Positions 56,394 through 64,000 of a DNA stretch of 64,000 bases are shown here, one piece after another. The notes under the pieces are model-generated. The model searched no databases, was not told the origin of the DNA, and worked only from the letters and a program-made list of their open reading frames with translations. Origin of the DNA: Coptis chinensis. Lineage: Eukaryota > Streptophyta > Magnoliopsida > Ranunculales > Ranunculaceae. Made by a program: the position numbers and the translations under genes. The stretch is taken from the NCBI GenBank assembly GCA_015680905.1, contig CM027378.1, forward strand, positions 2,232,001-2,296,000. Reading direction: 5' to 3'. Positions within the stretch are counted from its first letter, which is position 1. Each line of letters starts with the position of its first letter.

Positions 56394-57374
56394 GCTTTGT
56401 TTAATGTACTATTGTTTGACCGGCCTTGATAAGTAAAAGTGACAAGATTTCGGCCAAATTTCGGGGAAAATGAAGTCTAGAGGATACAAATTTTGTAAAG
56501 TAACTCACAACACCAAATTCTTGCAATTAGTAACCCACGAACCCACGATTTCAAACTTAGTAACCCTCAAGGACAAAATAAGTTGGCCCAGCCCTTTTAC
56601 TTTTTTTCAATGCTAGTTATACCCTTTTGTGAAATGTTCCATTTTTTTTTAAATACCAATTTAACCCCTCCGTGTTATATTTAAATCAGATAAATTTTCA
56701 AACTCAGAAACTACTTTACACTGCGCGCTGCGTTTTTAGTGGAGAGCGAAGATCAAGTTATTTCTTCAAATTTATAGCGACACCAGGTTTCAATCGATTT
56801 CATCTAAAAAGGTTTGTTCTATATGATTTCAATATGAGGTCCAATAATCTATAAACTTGATTTATATGTTGAGGGTATACTTAAACTTGAAATCGTATTT
56901 TGAAATCATAAAATGTTATGATTTGTATGCCATTGAGATTGTTTATGATTGATGGTTTTTATGCTATCGACTTTGTTTTGATTGAGGTTGTTTTATGATT
57001 TAGATTTTTCTTTTTTAGATCAGATCTATTTTAGGTATGTTTATGTTTTCTTTGGTCAAAGTTTAATTTAGTATGAAGATGTATTGTTCATAGTCTAGAA
57101 TGGGTATGAATACTCATTGAACAAATACTATGAATACTTATTGTTCATAGTCTAGTTGAGTATGAACAATGTATGTTCATACCTCTCTGAACATTGAATG
57201 TTCATACCCAAGGACTATGAACATTGAATGTTCATACCCAATGTATGTTCATACCTCTCTGAAGCATTTCAAATTATCATAGTATTTTGTTTTTATTGTG
57301 TACATCTCTTGAATTACATTTTTATTGTGTTTTTGTGGGTTGAATTTTGCAGTTATACATGGAATTTAGTGTGA
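56394..57374. other. MULE 5' region with TATGAACA palindromes
   Basis: Upstream of the MULE transposase. Between 57095 and 57260 the words TGTTCATA and TATGAACA occur many times, partly as a perfect palindromic unit (TGAACATTGAATGTTCA). A terminal inverted repeat was not identified; the matching end would lie beyond the LTR insertion. Confidence 0.5.
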
Positions 57375-59375
57375 TTGGAGTTTTTTGCTATAATTGCGGT
57401 ACTTTTTCCTTTCGTTTTGGGTTGGATTTTTCGATTGATGTTGTTACGCGCAAGGTGTGAAGATTTTTCGATTGATGTTGTTCCTTTCGATTTTTCGTTT
57501 AGTGTGATTTTGCGATCCTTGGCTTGCTATTGTTATGGCATGAAGATTGCAATTGTGGAGATTAAAGTAAATGTGTGTATGAGTTTAATGAGTAGCTGTA
57601 GTGGTGCAAGTACGTCAAGTTCATCAGGTTCATCGAGTTGTTTAATTGGTGGTGAGGTTGTTGATCATAAACCTTACAAGTCTTATTTTTGGTGGCGTAA
57701 CTTTGATGGTGGTGTTGGGCAGAGATTTGCTTTAGGTGCTCCTGAGTTTAGATGTAAATTGATAGAGTACTCTATTGTGAGTGGTTACAAGTATGAGTTG
57801 ATCAAGAATGATGATTTTAGAGTGACTGCGGTTTGTTAGAAGAAGAATGAGCTAAATTGTCAATGGTGTATCCACTCTTTGGAGAGTTGTGGTTATTTTG
57901 AGAATAAGAAGATTAATCTCACACACACTTATGGTTTTGCAGTTAAAGACTACGACCATCCACCTCTCACTTATTTTCTTGTGAAGATGCATATTCTTGA
58001 TATTGCAAGAGATAAACTAGATTTGACATTTGGAGATATTACCGCTTTATATACTCGTGAGTACGGGCTTAGTATTTCAAAGCACATAGGTTATGCGGGT
58101 AAGAAGTTGGCACTGAAAGAGTTGTATGGTGATGTTGCCCTGTCTTACAATGACCTATTGTGGTATACGGAGGTGTTAAAAAGAAGAGATCCTGAGAATA
58201 TTGTTGAACTTGAAGTTTACAAGGAGAGTGGGAAGTTTGAGAGGGTGTTTGTTGCTTTTGAATAAAGTATTCATGGTTTTAAGTTTTGCCGCCCGATGGT
58301 GTATTTGGATGGAACATTCTTGAAATCTGATTCCAAAGGGTGCTTGTTGGCTGCTACTACAAAAAATGGAGATCAAGGTATTCTCCTAATTTTACTACTT
58401 GCATTTTATTAGTTTTAATTTTGTGTTTGGTCATGAACAATCATTATTCATAACTGTTTTGGAGTATGAACAATACGTGTTCATATGAACAATCATTGTG
58501 CATGCACGTTTCTGTGTATGAACAATCAATGTTCATAAACTCTGTATCACATAACACTGATGCTTCAAGTTATCTCATATTTTGTTTTTTTTTTTTGTTT
58601 TTTTAAGGATTGTTCCCTCTTGTTGTTGGTGTTGTTGACATTGAAAACGATTCCAATTGGTATTGGTTTCTTGATATGTTTAAGAAGGCTTTTGGGTATG
58701 AGCAGAGCTATACGTTTTTGAGTGATAGGCATCATAGTTTGCTTGTCAACATTTCTATTGTATTTCCTGATTCCTATCACTCTTTTTTTCTTGTGGCATA
58801 TGGAGAACAACCTTAGAACATATTTGTCAAAGCCATGTGGTATGACAAAAGTGTTGGTTGCATTATTTAAGAAATGTGCTTATGCTGCCACATATGAGAA
58901 ATTTGAGGAGCACATGGCTAAATTCAAGGAAATTGGTGGAGATGCAATTTCTAACTTTCTTAATAGGGCACCTTATGAGTACTGGGCTAATGCATACTTC
59001 TGTGGGGCCCGATATGGTGAGATGTGCTCTTCCTTGGCGGAGTGCTTCAACAGCTGGATAGATAAAGAGTGGCATCTTCCCATCATGCTTTAACATGCTT
59101 CCCATCACAGCCATGTTAGATGGAATTCGGATGAAGATGATAAAGATGGTGTTTGCCCGGAGGATGGAATGCAAGAATTGGAAAAGTTTTCTTTGTCCTA
59201 AAATTGAAGCAAAGTTGCTTGAGAGGACCGAGAAGGCTCGTTCTGTGACTGTGTCAAAGTCAGATGATCATGTATTTGAAGTTGATATGGAGAAGCATAA
59301 GCATCGGGTTGACTTGCTGAGGAGAGACTGTACTTGCAACAAATGGGGCATAGATGATAAAATGGGAAAATGATA
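57375..59375 (+). pseudogene. MULE (Mutator-like) transposase
   Basis: The MuDR-type N-terminal domain has WWRNFDGGVGQRFALGAPEF and CQWCIHSLES. The MULE core has FCRPMVYLDGTFLKSDSKG (first Asp), LFPLVVGVVDIENDSNWYWF, and TFLSDRHHSLL (second Asp), then SYHSFFLWHMENNLR in a shifted frame. A clean phase-1 intron of 230 bases (58378-58607) splits CAA-G/GA. The C-terminus begins a SWIM zinc finger (CTCNKWGI) and breaks off at 59354 where an LTR is inserted. Stops at 57837 and 58263 and frameshifts near 58795 and 59090 make it inactive. The final codons are LTR sequence. Confidence 0.85.
58378..58607 (+). other. Intron of the MULE transposase with ATGAACA repeats
   Basis: GT...AG, flanked by matching codons. 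It contains at least five copies of ATGAACAAT or its complement, the same word family as at 57095-57260. Confidence 0.75.
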
Positions 59376-60942
59376 GTTTTACCTACGCATAAGTGATGAA
59401 ACTCAACGTAAGTAAAACTAAAGCTAGACGATGCTATATTATCAAAGTTTTCTACTCTCTTATCAATGCAATATAGTTGGAGTATAGAATTCGTTCCACT
59501 CCTAGTCCTTTAGAATTAGCGTTAACGACGATTATCAGTCTATCAAAGTCAATGATAGTAACGACGGAAATTATACTACGATGGTAATTCAACTAATCAA
59601 GATACGATAATTCAACTACGAAAATACTAAATTGACAATATGATAATGAATTAGGGGAATTTGATTCCACCTTGATTCGACTTAATAAATTAACGAAGAA
59701 ATGTCGTAATCCGAATTGTAATGCCTTCGCATAACAATTGGGTGTTTCTAATCCCTAATTGCTCATGGTAATCTCTACCAACTAACAACTAGCATGTGAG
59801 GAAGTTCAACCCATTCTTATGGCGAATCAACTACCTTTTAGAGTGGAATAGAATATTACGATCTATTCTACGCTAACAACAATCAAGTTTTCATCAAGGC
59901 TTCTTCAAACCCCTCTAATGGAGGTTTTAGCCTTGAATCATCATACTATCATTTCTAAACACAGAACAACTAACACAACTCATTATTGAAATAATGATTA
60001 AACTTTTAAATCTAATTGAACAATAATAATAATGATTCCAAATGAATTAAAACAAGATTTAAAACTGGATTAGAACTAAAATTAAAACTAATCTAGAACT
60101 AAAATTATGAATACTAATTATCAATTTAAAACAACTAAATCTATGAATGCAAGATTTAATAAAAACTAGTAAAGATTATCAACTAAGTCTATGAATTAAA
60201 CTAAAATGATTGAATGAAATAAAACTAGAATTATCAATAACTAATCTAACTTTATTGATCTAATGAATAATAACAAATGATTAATTTAAAACTAAATTCA
60301 AAACAAGATAATAAAACTAATTAATGGAGTCTAGATTAATTTCTTTGATCTAAAAACTATCTATATCCAGAGCTAAGTCTTTGTTTTCTATATAGAGGAA
60401 ACCAGATCCACCAAATCGTGCATGGGCTGAGGAGCCTGTTTTGGGCCGAAAAATCGAGCCCAAAACCCAATTTCTTCAATCCACAAAGGGCTTTTCAGCT
60501 TAAATTTACTTCAATAGGCTTTTTGTCCACTTCTGCTCTTCTGATTGGGGAAATTCTTGGACCATTGGAAAGCTCTTTCCAAGCCGGTCGTTTTGACATA
60601 AGATAGGCCCAATTCTAAGGTCTGAGTCTAAACATATGGCTTTCGTAAGTTCTGCTGACTTTGCGCGCTGTTTCTGCCCGCGTTGACTTTGACTTTTTAG
60701 CTTTAACCGGGCTTTAAATGAGCTTTTTATCCTTGGATCTTGGCCTTTAATCATAGAACTTTTTAGCAACTAACCCTTGCTCCATTATCTCACAAAAGAG
60801 GCGCATTTCAGCACATATTTGGCTCTAATGCCTGAAATACATAAAAACACGAAAAAAGCACTAACTCTTATTTATTCATCACATAATTAGTCAAAAAGTA
60901 TTATTGTTAAGGGGTTAAAACTACAGTTTTGGACCCTTATAA
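59355..60942 (-). repeat. 3' LTR of an Athila-like element inserted in the MULE
   Basis: Starts TGATAAAATGGG and ends GGACCCTTATAA, the same family as the solo LTR 35999-37648 (which ends CTTATCA). The last-but-one base has changed, so the terminal CA has become AA. A polypurine tract (TTTGGGGGTGG on the minus strand) adjoins at 60944-60958, so the element is on the minus strand and runs to the right. Confidence 0.85.
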
Positions 60943-62772
60943 AACCACCCCCAAACAACATTTTGCTTGTCCTCAAGCAAATATGAGAAATTAGAATAAG
61001 TGACCAAAAATGGAGTTCTAACTAATCTCGTTTCGCTGAGTGCGATTGCATTGATGATATGCAACAAGGCCGTAAACCACTAGGAATTCCCTAGTGGACG
61101 AGTTATAGCCTCGTGAGAGTTTTCCAGTGAAGATACTCACAAACTTCGTCTATACTACAACGACTAAGAAATAAAACTATTGTTTCCTTATTTATTGTCA
61201 AATATCTATACATCTCACTAGCAATGAATAAGAATAACCAAATCGAAACCTAAGCTAATATATGCATAATAATCAATCATTTACGAATAAACATATATAC
61301 AATGAGTAATGAAATGCAGTAACAGGTTCATTTCTGAAACTTTGGAATAACGTCCTTAAGTAGGTCCTCACATCAAAGTCAAGACAAAAATCACTCTGAT
61401 TTTTCCACTCAAGTTTCGCTACTCCAGTGTGCAGTGGGCACACTTTACCTTACAATCTCAATGACACACAAAGAGCCGAAGTCGATCAAACACATCTGCC
61501 ACTTACTATCACACTAACATATTCCTAATTGAGCTAGATGTCTTTATTAGGTGTTGCGGGGATTAGGAGATGGTTTAAGAAGGAAGGAAATGGATATTCA
61601 AAAAGGACAAGTCTGAGCTAATACGGTCTTCATATTACGTAACTAGATAACCTTGTTATTTTGCTTCTACACTTTGTTTCCATCCTTAGCCTTTTTATTT
61701 TGGCTTTTTGACTCATTTTATTCTATTTTTGGAGTTTTCATTTTATTCTATTTTTGGAGTTTTCATTTTATTTCTATTTTTATTTTTCTTTTCTTTTCTT
61801 TGGATGGAAACTTCTTTTCTTTTTCTTTTATGAAGCAACTAACTAATTTTTGTTTACACAGGTTTTTCTCTTCTTCTTTCTTCACTCATCCTATTCTCAG
61901 ACTTATTCTAAAATGGGTAGGTTGACTTTTTATTTTGTTTTGTTTTCGTAACAAGGTAAAGGAATTGTGGTTTTTGAAAGGCTAAAGCAAGGCTCAGAGG
62001 GGCGACTAGCGGAAAATAATTCATAGGTTTGAATTTCTGGCTATATCGATCCAAAAAGGGCCTAAATTCTCTCTTAGGATATGGTATAGTAGTCAAGCAA
62101 GTGGACGTGTGATTTCTCTATTCGGAATATACTTCTCCCTTGTATCATTACTTAAAAATTTCACTCATATAAGGCTTTAGGCTATATTCTCACAGCATTT
62201 GTAGAATAAGTACTCTAACCTATATTTCATAAACTTACTGCCAAACAATCATAGATACTCATGCAATATGTTTATAGAAAGATGCAAAGATTATTATCTA
62301 CATATTAACCTAAGTTTCTAAAAACAATTCTAATGCAAAAGCTAAGGTGAGACTTTTAGATTATTAAGGGCATAGGGAAAGAAAACAATACCAATATTCC
62401 TAAGTGTATAGTATAACTATTTATTTATTTATTTATTTTGATTTTTTGATTTTTTTTTTACTAGAAAACAAGTGCATATTGTACATATCTATGTCCTAAT
62501 AGGTGCCTTAATTTACGCGTGTTTCTATGCCACCCCCAAACAAAAACATGCTTTGTCTTCAAAGTAAAGAATTAAGGAGGATAGAAGTTACCATTGAAAC
62601 GCGTGCAAATTTAGAGCATCTGCAAAATAAAATTAGAACATACTAATATAGATAAAGAAAAATAGATGCAACTCTATATAAGTTCCACCCGTTATGGGGA
62701 TAACAAGAATTAAATTGCTTGGGACATAAGCAGACACTAACTGAAACTAAAAACTTACCTTATCTCCCCCTT

Positions 62773-63696
62773 TTAAACTTCATCCTCCTCCTCTTCAAGG
62801 GAGCAAGGTTCTTTCGCATCCTGCCATGCCATGACAACTTGCCAAGCCTTTCGTCGTGTATCATCAACCCTTGCTAACCTGTCGAGTGTTACTTGGTCTG
62901 ATGGGGTGTAAGGAGTAACCAAATGAGGTTGCACCTGCCATCCCGGCCAAGTCATTACTCGAAATGAACGAACCACGCAATTGGTGGGTCTCATGATTTC
63001 AACCCTAACCCAATCCGTGAACTGGGTACAGAATTCGGGTAAGCAACCATGCATGATGCGGCAAACCAAAACAGGCATAAGAAGATACTCATGCCTCATG
63101 CTATGGGCTCTCTTTAAACTAGCCACTAAAACTCTGGGAATGTCATATCGGCGACATCCCTCAGCTAGAGCAAGGAAAATGTCACCAGCGGTACTATTTG
63201 CAAAAGTAAACTGCCACTCCCCTAAAATATTCATCATTATAAATAGCATGGTGGTGCCTACATTCAGGGACAGGCTACCAAGGGCTATGTTATATCGCCC
63301 TTGGTCCATTACACGAAACACCCCTCCCTTATAATACTCGTGGAAATACTCATATTCATAGAGGTATGAATTATCAGTCATATATCCCCACGTGTTTGTA
63401 GGGTCAGGCAAAGGCAATCCCAAAACCAATGCTACCAAGTACTTACTGAATTCCATAGTCGTGTCATTAATTGCAAGGGAGAATTTTTGTTCTCCATCAG
63501 CTTGACAAAACAAACTAACATTATTGTAGAAAAATTCAGTTAGCTGAGGTGAATATGAGTTGTCATCACTCACCAGTAGATGCTGCCATCCTAACTGCAC
63601 AATCCTCTCGCGGAACGACGCTTCATAGGTCTCGCTTCCCAACAAGTCTTCGAAAGACTGTTCAGGTATGACTATAGGAGATGTCATCTCAATCAA
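62773..63696 (-). CDS. Extra ORF of the Athila-like element (plant transposon protein type)
   Basis: 307 codons from ATG to TAA, uninterrupted. It resembles the 'putative plant transposon protein' domain (Transposase_32 type) seen in plant Gypsy extra ORFs: SFRERIVQLGWQHLLVSDD, LTEFFYNNVSLF, MEFSKYLVALVLGLPLPDPT, and a helical C-half (VLVASLKRAHSMRHEYLL) ending in an acidic tail EEEEDEV. No signal peptide or membrane helix is obvious, so an envelope role is not supported. Its function is unknown. It is the best preserved retroelement ORF in the window. Confidence 0.65.
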   Translation of the reverse strand: MIEMTSPIVIPEQSFEDLLGSETYEASFRERIVQLGWQHLLVSDDNSYSPQLTEFFYNNVSLFCQADGEQKFSLAINDTTMEFSKYLVALVLGLPLPDPTNTWGYMTDNSYLYEYEYFHEYYKGGVFRVMDQGRYNIALGSLSLNVGTTMLFIMMNILGEWQFTFANSTAGDIFLALAEGCRRYDIPRVLVASLKRAHSMRHEYLLMPVLVCRIMHGCLPEFCTQFTDWVRVEIMRPTNCVVRSFRVMTWPGWQVQPHLVTPYTPSDQVTLDRLARVDDTRRKAWQVVMAWQDAKEPCSLEEEEDEV

Positions 63697-63771
63697 TACT
63701 CTCTAGAAGTGCTAGAAACAACCCCGGAAAAAATTCACAGAAAAAATCAGAAAATCGAGCTGCGAAGGTCA

Positions 63772-63975
63772 GGGCGCAGGGTGCGCTCCGAATTGACCTT
63801 GGTAGGGCGCAGGTCGCGCTCCGGTCTTGTTCGAGTTATAGTGTTTTAGGTGCAGGGTGCGCTCTGATTTTCCCTTGCAAGGGCGCAGGGTGCGCTCTGG
63901 CCTTGATGGAGTTGCAGGCGATTCAAGCGCAGGGTGCGCTAGTGAATAGTGTGTGTAAGGCGCAGGGTGCGCTCC
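63772..63975. repeat. GC-rich hairpin repeat array GCGCAGGGTGCGC
   Basis: Six units of GGGCGCAGGGTGCGCTC or close variants begin near 63772, 63805, 63850, 63881, 63927 and 63959, separated by unrelated 15-35-base spacers. Each unit is self-complementary (GCGC ... GCGC). Strongly GC-rich in an AT-rich element, just upstream of the extra ORF. Confidence 0.85.
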
Positions 63976-64000
63976 GGGTAGTCTGAGTAAGCTGAAGTGA

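Larger units (their letters stand above)
60943..64000 (-). mobile_element. Athila-like element, 3' part, runs off right edge
   Basis: After the polypurine tract comes about 1.8 kb of non-coding 3' region related to that of the nested Athila-like element at 23745-25600, then an ORF in the sense direction (62773-63696) in the position where Athila elements carry their env-like or extra gene, then a GC-rich repeat array. gag-pol would lie beyond 64000. Confidence 0.75.

Noticed and set aside
63772-63975. CRISPR-like array
   Set aside because: Units are imperfect, spacers are uneven (about 15-35 bases), the host is a plant retroelement and there is no cas gene.

Overview
This window is nuclear DNA from a dicot-like plant. 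It is AT-rich, carries spliced plant-type genes (a CYP82-like cytochrome P450 and fragments related to FAR1, ICE1-type bHLH, DUF632 and rubredoxin), and most of its length is transposable elements: Athila and Tat lineage Ty3/Gypsy retrotransposons, hAT, MULE, CACTA and MITEs. The species cannot be fixed from sequence alone. A Tat element with an antisense extra gene and 3' tandem repeats recalls Retand-type elements of Caryophyllales, but that is only a hint.

Layout. 1-2 kb: Athila gag on the minus strand, running off the left edge. 3.1-9.8 kb: CACTA-type end sequence, then minus-strand fragments of a DUF632 gene and an ICE1-like bHLH gene, a GA microsatellite and a 145-bp CACTA MITE. 9.96-11.46 kb: a primer-binding site and LTR of another truncated retrotransposon. 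11.5-13 kb: unidentified decayed coding-like DNA. 13.7-14.06 kb: one CACTA end. 15.1-15.8 kb: an inverted-repeat element full of short palindromes. 18.1-18.3 kb: a FAR1-like N-terminal fragment.

18.8-45.3 kb is the core: a two-exon CYP82-like P450 on the plus strand (exon 1 18836-19804, exon 2 44719-45342). Its intron is about 24.9 kb because a Tat-lineage retrotransposon (20707-41758, minus strand) sits in it. That element was itself invaded by an Athila-like element (22205-31524) and by another family that left a solo LTR (35999-37648). The Tat element carries gag, protease, RT, RNase H, a second RNase H and integrase, all damaged. Beyond integrase it has a plus-strand (antisense) spliced gene, cut in two by the Athila insertion. 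The remaining ancestral intron holds three MITE-like elements. The two P450 exons join in phase to 530 codons with every P450 signature, but codon 301 is TAG.

45.5-48.7 kb: relics (a hAT end, a plant mobile domain pseudogene, a LINE-like RNase H tail, a minisatellite). 48757-56385 is a complete-ended hAT element with 13-bp perfect terminal inverted repeats and a perfect 8-bp target duplication. It contains a frameshifted hAT transposase, an unusual charged-repeat ORF on the other strand and a captured rubredoxin exon. 57.3-59.35 kb: a MULE transposase pseudogene cut off inside its SWIM zinc finger by the 3' LTR (59355-60942) of another Athila-like element. That element runs off the right edge and carries an intact 307-codon ORF and a GC-rich hairpin repeat array.

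No bacterial-type system, CRISPR array, rRNA or tRNA gene was seen. The most unusual signals are the P450 gene carrying a nested retrotransposon intron, the spliced antisense gene of the Tat element, the 44-bp duplication and truncated LTR flanking the nested Athila element, and the gene fragments held among DNA transposons.
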